From CBDCGV01 sp965216955 (lineage in GTDB: Bacteria > Bacteroidota > Bacteroidia > Chitinophagales > JADIYW01): 64,000 nucleotides of DNA. Location of the stretch: positions 6,152 through 70,151 of the forward strand of contig CBDCGV010000013.1 in NCBI GenBank assembly GCA_965216955.1, written 5' to 3'. A program made the translations under genes and the position numbers. Under the pieces are notes generated by a model. It ran no database searches and was not told the origin of the DNA. It was given only the letters and a program-made list of their open reading frames with translations. Positions 26,009-37,100 of the stretch are shown here, in pieces; within the stretch, counting starts at the first letter, position 1, and each line of letters starts with the position of its first letter.

Positions 26009-26103
26009 ACTATAATTGTATTTATTGTTGCAAAGTAGTTAAACTAGCTGATAAATGTTTTGAAGAAAAGATTAGTTAATAAATTCTTTAAGCAAATATT
26101 TCA

Positions 26104-26316
26104 TCATCCATAAAGTGCTGCCATTTTAGGAATCCAGACAGATCCTTTAATAGCAAACACAATTACTAAGACACAAAGGAAAACTAAAACGAATATAATG
26201 TGCCCTATATATAGTTTTTCTACAGGTTTTTTTATAGCAACACTTCCTAAATAAATCCACCCTAACGGTGAATAAGGAAACATAAGTATGGACAAGAACT
26301 TATAAATAAACTTCAT
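26104..26316 (-). CDS. Small two-helix membrane protein, unknown
   Basis: 70 residues with hydrophobic helices at ~5-28 and ~38-58 and a short tail. I do not recognise the family. It starts 2 bases after the DUF6044 gene's stop, so it is almost certainly co-translated with it and may be a subunit or partner. 95 bases separate it from the SDR gene. Confidence 0.6.
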   Translation of the reverse strand: MKFIYKFLSILMFPYSPLGWIYLGSVAIKKPVEKLYIGHIIFVLVFLCVLVIVFAIKGSVWIPKMAALYG

Positions 26317-26318
26317 TA

Positions 26319-28028
26319 TTACAGATTAATACGATATAAATGAATCTCCCAATACGATTGATCAGTGGTAAAGCTTTGAGCCAACTCAATATCCAATTCT
26401 TTTGCATTATCGATATAAACACTTGAAAAGATATACTTGGCTCCCATCCCCTTTAATGTAGACATATTAATGTCAAGGTTTTTCACATGACGATCTTCCC
26501 ATTTATTAATCATAAAAGCATCATCTTCGATTCCTAACTCTGCGGAAAACATATAGCACCTATTTCCCCAACCTCTAAAATATAGATCGAGCTCACTGTA
26601 TTTTGCCATCTCCTTTTCAATAATTTTTTGAAAAGCCAATTTATGACCTGCACTATAAACCGCCTGTAGTCCATCTAACGTATAAAAACCATTATGTTGT
26701 AAAATTGCGGGATTTAACCCTAAACAAATTGCTCTAAAATTGCTTTTAGGTTGATCAATATAGTCTTCTATTTTATCAAAAAGTGTTTCATCATAAAACT
26801 GCTTATAAGTAGGTTTTGTTAAGGTTCCAATATATCTTTTGAAGTTCTGAACAAATTCATCATTTCCAACCATAATTGCAAACAACTGAGTTGCTATAAG
26901 CAACGGTACCATTTTACGGCCAATTCGATGGTTCAACAAAGCATTGGCACTAAATCCAAGCAATACTAACCACAATAATGGGAACGTAATAATTATCCTA
27001 TCAAATCTAAACGTTTCCAAAAGAGGCAGCTGTTCTGCAAAAAGATAAATAAGCCATCGATAAAAACCGAAGAAAAAAGAAAGCAGCACTATGGTCATGA
27101 AAACAAATTGTGGTGTTTTCCTCAAAAGGCCATAACCTCCTGCTATTAAGAATGCAAATAAAGAGGGAACACTTAAAAAAGATCCGACATGATAGTGTCC
27201 AATACAAAAGGCCATGACAGTTTCTAAAATGGTATGTTCAGAAGTAGGTTTTTTAATACTTGTCAAATCGTATAGTTCTCTATGAGAAGTAAAATCCATT
27301 GGCGGATTAAACATTAATAACCATAATTGAATATTGGCCAATAAATACAATCCGGACATTATTCCAAGTATTGCAAGGGGAACAATATTAAATTTTTTGA
27401 ATCGGAAAGAATGTATCCACCTAACAATGAAAAGCCCCCCAATCACTGCAGGAGCAGTCCATACAATTGAAGAATAAAAAGGCAATATAAAAAGGACAAT
27501 GAAATGCCACCACCGGGCTCTCTTATTCAAAATTTGTAGGAATGCAAACAACACAATGGGTTGCATAGCAACCGTCGCCCCAAATATGGTATAAAAAGGT
27601 ACCCATGCAAAACTTAAGGCAACTCCCCATATAATTCTTTCATCCTTGGAGATATATGTTTTAAGCAACAGGATCATCCCAATAAAGGCAATAATTTTCA
27701 AAAACATTGCATTTAGGACATAGCCCCAAAAAGTGCCAAAATTGTGAATAAAGAAATAGGTAATATTAGTTCCTGAATGAAAAGCATATCTAGTTAGGCC
27801 ATTCATAACTTGTGGCACAACCGCATCTTTAGTAAAATCAAGCCCTATCTCGTTCATAGATAAAACATGGTACCAATTCAGCTCTCCTTCAAGCGTATCA
27901 TGTACTCTTATATATGCATCCTGACCATCAATAAAATAAGGGAGGAACTGTACAAGCAGCAAGAAAATAAATACTAGCTTAGCTTTTCCTGATAGGAAAT
28001 ATTCGTTTTTAAGGTTGGTGCTTATCAA
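26319..28028 (-). CDS. DUF6044 family multi-pass membrane protein
   Basis: 569 residues with about eleven to twelve membrane helices and the conserved periplasmic start ending FIDGQDAYIRVHDTLEGEL. The architecture (large membrane N-part, ~170-residue globular C-part) recalls GT-C glycosyltransferases such as YfhO, which use lipid-linked sugars outside the membrane; that is inference. Position upstream of the nonulosonate genes on the same strand supports a glycan role. Confidence 0.75.
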   Translation of the reverse strand: MISTNLKNEYFLSGKAKLVFIFLLLVQFLPYFIDGQDAYIRVHDTLEGELNWYHVLSMNEIGLDFTKDAVVPQVMNGLTRYAFHSGTNITYFFIHNFGTFWGYVLNAMFLKIIAFIGMILLLKTYISKDERIIWGVALSFAWVPFYTIFGATVAMQPIVLFAFLQILNKRARWWHFIVLFILPFYSSIVWTAPAVIGGLFIVRWIHSFRFKKFNIVPLAILGIMSGLYLLANIQLWLLMFNPPMDFTSHRELYDLTSIKKPTSEHTILETVMAFCIGHYHVGSFLSVPSLFAFLIAGGYGLLRKTPQFVFMTIVLLSFFFGFYRWLIYLFAEQLPLLETFRFDRIIITFPLLWLVLLGFSANALLNHRIGRKMVPLLIATQLFAIMVGNDEFVQNFKRYIGTLTKPTYKQFYDETLFDKIEDYIDQPKSNFRAICLGLNPAILQHNGFYTLDGLQAVYSAGHKLAFQKIIEKEMAKYSELDLYFRGWGNRCYMFSAELGIEDDAFMINKWEDRHVKNLDINMSTLKGMGAKYIFSSVYIDNAKELDIELAQSFTTDQSYWEIHLYRINL

Positions 28029-28045
28029 ATTTAATTATGTCTGCT

Positions 28046-28498
28046 TCATTCGTTATACCTATAAACCATTACGGTTCTACCAAGCAAAGGAATTCCAATA
28101 TATCCTCTAACCTTTGCTGACCCATCACCCAACACCTTCATTCTACATTTATAGGTATGTCCACTCTCTGGATCATAAATACTTCCATTTCCAAACAACC
28201 CATTTCCCTTATACCTAAATCCACTTAAAACTTCCAAGCCAAGTACCGGCCTATCTCTTAATTCCGGATTCGGATTTTTTGTATCTAAGAAAACTTCTCC
28301 ATCTTCTACCACCTTTTTAATCCATGCTAATTTACCAAAGTATTGATCTCCTCTTTTGAAAACCTCAAAACGAACCAATCCTTCTTCTGATTGCCAAAGC
28401 CCTTCAACATTCTTTAATTCATCTTTATCATTTGCCATGGTTGTGAAGTTTAAGCTTCCAAAAAACATAATCAAAAAAGCTATTAATAGATTTTTCAT
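28046..28498 (-). CDS. DUF2147 domain-containing secreted protein
   Basis: 150 residues: signal peptide (residues 1-22, ...TTMAN), then the DUF2147 beta-barrel with VEGLWQSEEGLVRFEV, LEVLSGFRYKGNG and the YIGIPLLGRTVMVYRY end. Family members are small periplasmic proteins of unknown function. Starts 10 bases after the DUF5686 gene. Confidence 0.88.
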   Translation of the reverse strand: MKNLLIAFLIMFFGSLNFTTMANDKDELKNVEGLWQSEEGLVRFEVFKRGDQYFGKLAWIKKVVEDGEVFLDTKNPNPELRDRPVLGLEVLSGFRYKGNGLFGNGSIYDPESGHTYKCRMKVLGDGSAKVRGYIGIPLLGRTVMVYRYNE

Positions 28499-28507
28499 AG
28501 TACAAAT

Positions 28508-31018
28508 TTAAAAGTTTGGAGCAATTAAAAACTTTAATGCCCATTTATTAACATCCGGATTGCTTCTTTGTGTGATCCTCCACATAAAATCAATCCTAAA
28601 AAATTTCAAAATATTTTCTAACCCAACACCGGCTTCCATAAAGAAACCGTCCAAATCAGCTGCATTATTAGGTAACAAAAATGTGTTTTCATTCTCTTCA
28701 GATAGTTGTGACCAAAGTCCTTTGTAATAGAGTAGACTTCTAATGCCCAGCTTATTAATCCCTGGTATTTTATTAAAAATCAATCCATCAAAATGATGCA
28801 CTAACCATATCCCAGCATATGTATCACCAATATATTCAAATTCTTTCATGGTATTGTATGCTTTCGCTCCATAAATAAAAGATTCGTTTCCCTTGTGAAT
28901 TTCTAAAGAAGTATAAGGCGCTTGTCCAAAAAATTTTCCTCCATAAATTCTGTATACCGTATATCCAATTGGACCCAATAATTTTTGTCGTAACGAAAAT
29001 TCCAGTTTATGATATTTAAAATCACCTCCCAATAATCCTTCTATCCCTACTCGGTAATTTAAAATCAATTCGGGCTTATCATTGGTTACCGGGAACCTAC
29101 TGAAATTACTGTAAAAGAACTTCCTGTCTTTCCCCCACATAAATTCAGCATCTAATTCTGTGGTAGTAAACGTTGATACCGTATCAAAAGCTGTGCCTAA
29201 AGCATCAATAGGTTTATAAAAGCTAATTCCGGTTGGAACCGAATGATTAATTTTATGATTAAACGTAAGATTCGTATTTATTCCCCTCGGCCACTCTCTC
29301 TCATATAAAAGCTGCGTCCAACGTTGCAAATGTAAGTCATCAATGGGGTCTCTTCTTAAAATGGATAATCCAATATTATCATAAGTCAAAATAGGATTAT
29401 CCGTATCTTGATCAAGCTTAATCATATCATATCTATGAAACCCTGAAAGCATATGCCATTTCTCATTTACCCTACGCAAATGCAACTTCGCCTCCCCTCC
29501 ATATTTCCATATATTATCTTTAAAACCATAAGCTCCATGCCCTCCAAGCTGTAGCTTTCTACTAAATTCTTTTCTGGTTTTAAATGCTAACTTCACACGG
29601 CTACCTTCCACATCATTCCAACTAAAAAATTGATACCATCTTCCAAATTCAACAGGGCCCACCTTAAAAAAGCCATTAACAGTAACCCCCATCATATAGT
29701 CTAAAAACTTATAAATTTTTAAACTTTTAATGGAATCTACTGTTCCATAAATCAATGACTCTTTCTGCGTCAAAGGAACCACTCTAATGGAATCCCAAAA
29801 CTCTTCATCTCTCTTTCTAGCATCTTCCTCTATAATTCTTGGTTCTCCAATAAAAACTCTTTCATCTATGGGTTTGTCAACTATAATGTCATCCCGGTAA
29901 GAGTCTTTCTTAATCAAAAAACTTTGCTTATCCTGTTTACCTAACTCAATAAGGTTTAATTCTGTCTGTAAATGTTCCTCTTCTAGAAACCATTTCTTTC
30001 TATCGATATACTTGAAAGATTGATGGCTAATAAACTTTGTAACAAAATTGAGATTTGCCGAAGGCAATATTTCTAATTTTATTTCTTTAATAGCATAAGT
30101 TGCCTTATGTATCCAGGCAAATCCTGTAAACGCTTGATCTGCATTTGATTTTCCAGTAAAAAGTAATTGATAGCAAGTGTCTCCATCAAAAACTGCCGTA
30201 TCTTTTAGGAAATACTTATAACTAAATAGTGCATTATTTGCGAATGGACTCATAAAAGGTTTGCTGTTAACGCTTATAATATTATCATAAATGTTAATCG
30301 GTTGAAAACTGTAATCCATTAAATCTGAAACACTTGAATTTTCTATTCCTGAAAATTTATCTGCGACTAAAATGGTTTTTAATGCTTTAGGCGCCTTTCT
30401 ATAGTAAACATCGTTTACTGTTTCTTTAATAATTACTGGTAAAATGGTGGTCCCATCCTTTAATGTATCCATATTTCTAAACATCACATCAAATCGTTGT
30501 ACAAACTTTTTTTCCATGAATTTTTCAGATACATTAAAAAGTCCTAGTTGTAACTTTCCATATTCTCTATAAGAATAATAATCATACTCTTTGGGTCTAT
30601 TAAACTCTTTGTTCTTGGCCACTTTTCGATACAGTGCTATTGCCGCCGTATCCTTAGGGATTCTTCTTTTGGCCTTTATTTCAACTTCTTTAAGCGTTTC
30701 CTTACTCTTATTTAACTCGATAACAACTCGAGCTACATTAGGTTTTAATTTTATAGTTTGAGTCTCATAACCTAAATAAGAGACGGTTAATGATTTTGCT
30801 TGATTATTAGATGTAGAAAGGAAAAACTTCCCTGTAGCATCTGTTGTAGTACCAACTGTTGTATTTGAAAAAACTACGTTCGCAAAAGGTAAACCTTCTT
30901 TTGAAGTTTTATCCAAAACATAACCCTCTAATTGTATTGTTTGAGCAGTTAACAAACCATGTAAACCAAAAAAAAGGGTCATTAAAACAAATCGAATATG
31001 AAAGAATTGGCGACTCAT
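28508..31018 (-). CDS. DUF5686 outer-membrane protein with carboxypeptidase-like regulatory domain
   Basis: 836 residues: signal peptide (1-25), a CarboxypepD_reg-like beta-sandwich (residues ~28-115: GYVLDKTSKEGLPFANVVF...LSVSYLGYE type), then the long DUF5686 region with many alternating amphipathic strands and a C-terminal ...WALKFLIAPNF, suggesting an outer-membrane barrel ending in Phe. The family is widespread in Bacteroidota and uncharacterised. First gene of the long minus-strand run; divergent from the VanX-like gene. Confidence 0.85.
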   Translation of the reverse strand: MSRQFFHIRFVLMTLFFGLHGLLTAQTIQLEGYVLDKTSKEGLPFANVVFSNTTVGTTTDATGKFFLSTSNNQAKSLTVSYLGYETQTIKLKPNVARVVIELNKSKETLKEVEIKAKRRIPKDTAAIALYRKVAKNKEFNRPKEYDYYSYREYGKLQLGLFNVSEKFMEKKFVQRFDVMFRNMDTLKDGTTILPVIIKETVNDVYYRKAPKALKTILVADKFSGIENSSVSDLMDYSFQPINIYDNIISVNSKPFMSPFANNALFSYKYFLKDTAVFDGDTCYQLLFTGKSNADQAFTGFAWIHKATYAIKEIKLEILPSANLNFVTKFISHQSFKYIDRKKWFLEEEHLQTELNLIELGKQDKQSFLIKKDSYRDDIIVDKPIDERVFIGEPRIIEEDARKRDEEFWDSIRVVPLTQKESLIYGTVDSIKSLKIYKFLDYMMGVTVNGFFKVGPVEFGRWYQFFSWNDVEGSRVKLAFKTRKEFSRKLQLGGHGAYGFKDNIWKYGGEAKLHLRRVNEKWHMLSGFHRYDMIKLDQDTDNPILTYDNIGLSILRRDPIDDLHLQRWTQLLYEREWPRGINTNLTFNHKINHSVPTGISFYKPIDALGTAFDTVSTFTTTELDAEFMWGKDRKFFYSNFSRFPVTNDKPELILNYRVGIEGLLGGDFKYHKLEFSLRQKLLGPIGYTVYRIYGGKFFGQAPYTSLEIHKGNESFIYGAKAYNTMKEFEYIGDTYAGIWLVHHFDGLIFNKIPGINKLGIRSLLYYKGLWSQLSEENENTFLLPNNAADLDGFFMEAGVGLENILKFFRIDFMWRITQRSNPDVNKWALKFLIAPNF

Positions 31019-31149
31019 TCGTAATGAATGGCAAAGTTCGGTAAATAATGCACCAAAAAAAAAGATATTCCACGGTTTGTGTTAAACTTTGTTTATCATT
31101 ATTTAGTGATGGTACTTATTTTACAGATCGTAACAAGAATTGAAGCCTT

Positions 31150-31893
31150 GTGAAATATTTGATCACTCTTTTTCTGTTTATTCAATATCTACCTACCTGT
31201 GAAAACAACGGGTCTAAAAATGGAAGATCTTTAACCTCATTTGATATAAAAAACATAGAAACAAGCATTTCTAAAAAAGTGTTCTTTACATCATTCGAAT
31301 TAATGCTTATTTCTAAGGGATTTGTTAATGTTCAAGATATAGACCCTACTATCTCTGTAAACTTAGTATATGCAGATACTAATAATTTCACACATCAAGT
31401 GTTGTATCCAAATTTAGATAAAGCATACTTACAGAAGGAAATTGCCCAAAAATTAGCTCGCGCAAACAATCATTTAAAAGAGGAATATCCTCACTTAACA
31501 CTTCATATTTTTGACGCCGTTAGACCCAAACATGTTCAACATATTATGTGGGATGTGGTAAAAGGCTCTTCTGCTCAGAGTTATGTGGCTCAACCTTTCT
31601 CGGGATCTCTACACAATTATGGTTGTGCTGTTGATATTTCAATCTACAATACTAAAACAGATACATTGCTTGACATGGGATCTTCATTTGATCAATTTAG
31701 TAAAGTGGCTCAACCCAGATTTCACAAAGAACTATTGAAGTATAAAATTTTAAGTGAAAATCAAGTAAAAAACAGACTTTTACTCAAAGAAACAATGAAA
31801 AAGGCTGGTTTTTATCCCATATTAACAGAATGGTGGCATTTTAATGGTGCACGTAATGCAGACTGCAGATCAAAATATGAATTGATCCCTTAA
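31150..31893 (+). CDS. M15 family D-Ala-D-Ala dipeptidase (VanX-like)
   Basis: 247 residues from a GTG start that gives a hydrophobic signal segment ending near LPTC (possible lipobox). Zinc motifs of the M15D family are present: SLHNYGCAVDIS (His and Asp ligands) and TEWWHFNGAR (Glu base and His ligand). It cleaves D-Ala-D-Ala dipeptide, probably in peptidoglycan recycling rather than glycopeptide resistance, as no VanH/VanA genes are near. Confidence 0.85.
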   Translation: MKYLITLFLFIQYLPTCENNGSKNGRSLTSFDIKNIETSISKKVFFTSFELMLISKGFVNVQDIDPTISVNLVYADTNNFTHQVLYPNLDKAYLQKEIAQKLARANNHLKEEYPHLTLHIFDAVRPKHVQHIMWDVVKGSSAQSYVAQPFSGSLHNYGCAVDISIYNTKTDTLLDMGSSFDQFSKVAQPRFHKELLKYKILSENQVKNRLLLKETMKKAGFYPILTEWWHFNGARNADCRSKYELIP

Positions 31894-31914
31894 ACAACAG
31901 AAGATTGTCTTCTT

Positions 31915-32241
31915 TTATTCCTGTGGGTTTTCAATTTCTGTACTCGTTTGATTAGAAATCAATTTACTTTCTAGTTCCTTAATTCTCTTTTTAAGCACAT
32001 CTCGTTCTCTTTTTTTTCTCCATTGCCCGGGAATTGAAAACAACATAGTTAAAACTGCTCCAATAGCTAAACATAAAAAAATGAGCAAGGCGACAGGAAC
32101 TTCTCTTTCAAAGGTAAAAAACTTGATAGGCTGTGGTTCCGAATTTTGAATGGCAAATACGATGGTTAGAATTGCCATAATTAACCCGAAAATCCATAAA
32201 AAATTAAGGTTGCTGCCGCTTGATTTCTTTGATTCTGCCAT
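31915..32241 (-). CDS. LapA family membrane protein
   Basis: 108 residues. Two helices (residues ~12-32 and ~48-70) around the conserved IQNSEPQPIKFFTFE loop, then a basic coiled coil (RERDVLKKRIKELESKL). This is the LapA/DUF1049 inner-membrane family. Starts 8 bases after the MscS gene, so they share an operon. Confidence 0.85.
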   Translation of the reverse strand: MAESKKSSGSNLNFLWIFGLIMAILTIVFAIQNSEPQPIKFFTFEREVPVALLIFLCLAIGAVLTMLFSIPGQWRKKRERDVLKKRIKELESKLISNQTSTEIENPQE

Positions 32242-32249
32242 AACTAAAG

Positions 32250-33089
32250 TTATTCTATGTCTTGTAAAATAATAACATTATCAGATAGAAATTTCTGGGT
32301 TGGAATTACTACATGATTACTTCCTGTATCTAATTTGATAGAAATACTATCAATTTCTATAATCGTACCCTTAACCGCTCCTACCTGAACAACCTGACCG
32401 GCTTTAAAGGATTTTTTAGCAAAGAAAGTAGATAAAACATTACTCATGATATCTTTTGCCCCAAAACCATATGCAATGGCCCCTGCAATCAAAACAGCAC
32501 CGATAATTAGGTTTAAGTTCGATGTAATTATGGATGTATCAATTCCTGTTTGTTGTAGAGAAGTTAAAGCAATAATTATAACCAAGAAGTAAAAAATAAG
32601 ATTGGCAATAATTCTACCTGTTCCAATCCCTAACGACTTTGTGGCCGCCGTCAATACATCCCTTACCAACGTAGCTAAATAAAATCCGAGTGTAAAAATG
32701 ATCCCAGCAACAATTAATTTAGGGATAAAAGTTATTAAAGCTTTGATTTCCTCAGTAATAACTGTCCAACCCACTTTATCAACCGCTGTAATAAAGAAGA
32801 TCATAAACAAGAACCAAAAAACTATTTTCGAAGCTATTTTCGATAGCTTTATATCCATTCCAGAGCCACCTGTAAGCTCATGAAGTTTAAGTTTTTCAGC
32901 TAATGCATCAACATTGGCTTTCGTTAGTACTTTTAATATTATTTTGGAAATAATTTTGGAAACAATCCATCCAAATAACAATAGTAATAAGGCCACTAAA
33001 AAGTTTAGTAATCCATCTAACATTGAGGTTCCAAATGTTTCTAAAGAGCCAAACAAAGAGTCTTTGAGCTCAATCAATTGTTCTTTCAT
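32250..33089 (-). CDS. MscS-type mechanosensitive channel, short form
   Basis: 279 residues with four membrane helices, a pore-lining YGFGAKDIMSNVLS stretch and the beta domain QVVQVGAVKGTIIEIDSISI. The chain stops just after the beta domain, so the C-terminal alpha/beta cage of E. coli MscS is absent, as in other small Bacteroidota members. Expected to release solutes on hypo-osmotic shock. Confidence 0.85.
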   Translation of the reverse strand: MKEQLIELKDSLFGSLETFGTSMLDGLLNFLVALLLLLFGWIVSKIISKIILKVLTKANVDALAEKLKLHELTGGSGMDIKLSKIASKIVFWFLFMIFFITAVDKVGWTVITEEIKALITFIPKLIVAGIIFTLGFYLATLVRDVLTAATKSLGIGTGRIIANLIFYFLVIIIALTSLQQTGIDTSIITSNLNLIIGAVLIAGAIAYGFGAKDIMSNVLSTFFAKKSFKAGQVVQVGAVKGTIIEIDSISIKLDTGSNHVVIPTQKFLSDNVIILQDIE

Positions 33090-33151
33090 AGATGGAAAGT
33101 TATAAAACTTAAATCAAAATTTATAATGAAATGGGTATCAGACTGATAAGT

Positions 33152-33391
33152 TTATTTTTCTGCTGAATTGTCTAAATCATTAGAGGGTACTATTTTATCA
33201 AGCATTTGTATTCTTGTTTTTGCTTGCTTTACAGATATGATATCCAAAGAGTCTAGAATAAGTTTTGCAGTTGAAATAGTTTTCAATACTGTTTTCTTAT
33301 CCTCTGGCCCAAGGCTTTCTTTTGGTACAATTTTCTTAAATATGTCTATATTTTCGTTTAACCCCACTTTATTCTTTATATTTTTCTTCAT
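33152..33391 (-). CDS. Small protein overlapping the sigma-factor gene
   Basis: 79 residues, charged, helical and without membrane segments (motif SVKQAKTRIQMLDKIVPS). It starts 23 bases inside the end of the sigma-factor gene in another frame, the coupling usual for a regulator or partner of an ECF sigma factor. I do not recognise the family; a soluble anti-sigma-like role is only inference. Confidence 0.6.
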   Translation of the reverse strand: MKKNIKNKVGLNENIDIFKKIVPKESLGPEDKKTVLKTISTAKLILDSLDIISVKQAKTRIQMLDKIVPSNDLDNSAEK

Positions 33392-33938
33392 AAAGAGCTT
33401 TCAATTTCTTTCTAGCCCTTGATAATCTCATTTTTATAGCACTAGAACCCAATTCAAGCGCCACTTCTAAATCTTTTATTGACATATCATCTTGATAATA
33501 CATCAACAAAATTGTTTTATCCTCCAGAGGAATTTCTTCAAGTAGCTCCTCCAATCTTTGCATTTCTATGTCCTGAATTTCCGCATCTTTCACATCTGCC
33601 AGTACATCCCAGTTTCTCGTCAATTCCTCTTTTTGTTTATCCCTCCTCTTCCTTTTCCTTATATAATCAATACAATTATTGTATGTCACCGTATAAAGCC
33701 AAGTAGAGAATTTAGACTTTTGCTCAAATTTTGCAAGACTTAAAAAAGACTTTATCAAAATATCATGCGTCAAGTCTTTGCTTTCTTCTACATTCCCTAT
33801 CATGCTGATCACTTTCCTATAGACTTTATTGCCATAGCGATCATATAATTCACCAAACAAATCCATCTCCCCTAGTGAAATAATCATTTCCACTAAATCT
33901 TCATCACTAATGGCCTTAATGTCTACTTTTTTGCTCAT
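33369..33938 (-). CDS. ECF RNA polymerase sigma factor
   Basis: 189 residues. Region 2 is at ~25-95 (ELYDRYGNKVYRKVISMIG; DLTHDILIKSFLSL; FSTWLYTVTYNNCIDYIR) and region 4 at ~130-180 (LEEIPLEDKTILLMYYQDD; SIKDLEVALELGSSAIKMRL). A classical two-region ECF factor. No transmembrane anti-sigma gene follows; instead a small overlapping gene does. Targets unknown. Confidence 0.9.
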   Translation of the reverse strand: MSKKVDIKAISDEDLVEMIISLGEMDLFGELYDRYGNKVYRKVISMIGNVEESKDLTHDILIKSFLSLAKFEQKSKFSTWLYTVTYNNCIDYIRKRKRRDKQKEELTRNWDVLADVKDAEIQDIEMQRLEELLEEIPLEDKTILLMYYQDDMSIKDLEVALELGSSAIKMRLSRARKKLKALYEEKYKE

Positions 33939-34108
33939 TTAAATTAAAGCAGGTGAAATTATGCTTCTTATCAAGATCGAAAATACACAAGTTTCACACA
34001 AAAAAAATGTAGAGCTATAACCATTACAATATTTAAGACGAAAAAACATTTTAAATGTCACTAGGTTTGTTGAAATTTAGGAATAATAATTGTTTTATAT
34101 TGAGTATT

Positions 34109-37100
34109 ATGAACTTACATAGGCTTTTACCACTCTTAATTACATTGTTTCTAACTGTAGAAGTACTTGCTCAAGACATTCAATGGGCTGATAGACTAAT
34201 CAAATATTCTTCTCAGTATGGAGAAAAGGCTTATGGAGCAAATCAAGTATTGGGTAGTCCAAAAGTTATAGAACATAAAGAAAGCAAGGTCGCATGGATG
34301 CCATCAATGCCTAATCGTGGGAGTGAATTCATTCAGGTTTCTTTTAAAAACCCTATTAAAACCAAGCAAATACTTATTTGCGAGAATTACAACCCAGGGG
34401 CCATTACGCAAGTTTTTGCGTATGACAAAGAAGGCAAAGAGTACTTATTATTTAGTCAAAAAGATGGAAAAAATGCATCTAAAGGGTTAAACACTTTTAC
34501 AATAGATTTTAGTGAAACAAAATATGCCATTGCACAGGTTAAAGTGGTGCTTAATACAACCTTAGTAGGCGGTTATAACCAAATCGATGCCATTGGAATT
34601 TCATCTAAGAAAAATAAGTTTAGGCCCTCTATCAATAACATAAGGAATGATCAGTATGTTGGTAAAGCAGAAAATATGGGTTATAACTTAAATTCTGCTT
34701 ATGATGATATGCTCCCAATCGTAGCTCCCGACGGCAAATCTATTTTCTTTGCTAGAAAAAAATCACCTGAAAATATTGGTTCTAAGAAACAGGATGATAT
34801 TTATTATTCAGTAAAAGGCAAAAAAGGATGGTTAGAAGCTGTCAATATTGGTTCACCTTTAAATAATGAATACCACAATTTTGTATGTGCTATTAGTCCT
34901 GATGGAAATACCATCTACGTTTCAGGAAGCTACGAGAAAAATTCAGATAAAAAAGGAGTCTCTGTAAGCACAAGAAAAGATGATCAATCTGATTGGTCAA
35001 CACCAAAACGCTTAAAAATTGCAGGATACTATAATAAGAATAAATATGCATGCTATCATATTAGTCCAGATGGGAAAATTATGGTCTTAGCAATTGAAAG
35101 AGATGATAGTAAGGGTGATCTAGACCTCTACATGAGTAAATTAATTGGAAAAAATAGTTGGAGTACGCCAAAGAATCTAGGAACAACCATCAATACAGCA
35201 GGGACAGAGGCGAGCATATTTTTGGCCGCAGATGGTAAAACCATCTATTTTTCATCCGATGGCCATGCTGGTTATGGAGGATTAGATATGTTTATGAGCA
35301 AACGTTTGGACAATACCTGGAGTAACTGGTCGGAACCTGTTAACCTAGGTGAAAAAATAAACACCAATGGCTGGGACGTTTATTATACCATTGCTGCGTC
35401 AGGTGAATATGCCTATTTTGCAAGAGAAAACGGCACCTATGGCAAGCACGATTTATACAAAATAAAGTTGCCAAAAGAACTAAGACCTGAGCCAGTAACT
35501 ATGATTACAGCTAATTTTATTGCTCCAAAAACAAGTCCTGACCTCCCTCCTAAACCTCAAAATAAAACCGTAATACTTAGTAAAGAAGAAACACCTGTAA
35601 AGTTATACGAAAATGTAAAAGGATATTTTCCGATTGAACAAGAGACCAAAGAAGAGGAAGCGCAAAAAGCAGCTTTAGAAGAAGACGATGATTTCAAAGA
35701 AATAACACTAAAAGATGGTATTGTTATTCCCGAGTCTGAAGCAGACAAAACTCTAAATGATTTAAAAGCTAAGCTTCAAAAATTAAAAAAAGATCAAGCG
35801 GCGACTAAGAATGCTATCGAAAAATATGACCCTTCTGCATCTACACCATCTTATCAACCCAGATATGATCCTAAAAAATCTAAAAATTCGAATAAAGAAG
35901 ACGGTGCATTGGCAGCTCTTGATGCCAAGCTAGCAAAACTTAAATCAGAAAAAGATCGATTAACAGCGGCTCGATATGTAGAACCTACAAGAATTACTAA
36001 TCGTCCTGAAAAAATATATGAACTAAGGGAAGAAGAAACAACAGCATTTCAAGAAAAACACCCTGAGTACAAAAGTAAGTTAGAACAGCTTATAGCAGAA
36101 AGAGATGGAAAATCTTTTCATGATACTCCGGAAAAAAATCTTAAAAAGATAAAATATGATTCAAACAATGACAAAATAAAATATAAAGAAAAAGATAAAA
36201 CAGTAGATCCTTCCAAGATAGAAAATGATCCAGAAGTTCAATCTTACCAGGAAAAGTTAGCGGCATTAAAAGAGAAATATAATAATGCTGAAACTAACGA
36301 CAAAGTACCAACAACTAAAGACCAAAATGATGATAAAAAATATGTAGTTAGCCCTACTTTTGAGAAAAAAGTTGCCAAACGAAGTAAACCTAATAACATT
36401 GAAACAGAGCGAAAAGAAAATAAACCTGACGAACAAAAAGCGCTAAATTCAAATGAGCAAATAACTATAGATAAAACTGAAGAAAAAATAGATCCTGTTT
36501 TACCTTCAAAGCAGGAAAGGAATTATCAGAAAGTTGATGACAGCAAGGAAAGAGCAGCAAAAAAACTAGAAGAAGAAGTTAGTCAATTGGAAAAAGAGAA
36601 GTTGGCTCTACTTGAGGATAAGGATTTAATTGAAGCAGAAAAAAGCGTTCTAGAGCAAGACAAGGCATCTCTAAGTTCTGAGAAAGAGACCCTTCAAAAT
36701 GAAAAAGAAAATCTGGAAGAAGAGAAGAAAGCGCTTGATAAATTAATTACTGATTTAGAAAATGAAAGAAGTGCGTTAGCAAAAGCAAAGCAAGCATTAG
36801 AAGATCAAAGGTTGAGATTGGAAAACCTGAAGAGAAAACAAAAAAATGAAATAACACAACTAGAACAAGAAATTAACCAATTGCAGCAAACTAAGGGAGC
36901 AATACAAAATGAAGTTGTTCAGGCAAAAAAAGAAGAAGAAGCATATAAAGAAGTACAAAAAGACATCTTCTTAATGCCCCTTAAGGTTGGAACCGTTTTC
37001 GAGATAAAAAATATATATTTTGATGTTAATTCTGCCTTTATCAAAGCGGAATCATATGATGAGCTGAATAAAGTAACGGCTTTTCTAAAAGTTAATGAGA

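Noticed and set aside
34055..34108. Earlier ATG for the OmpA/PD40 gene
   Set aside because: It would place 18 residues before a clear signal peptide; 34109 is better.
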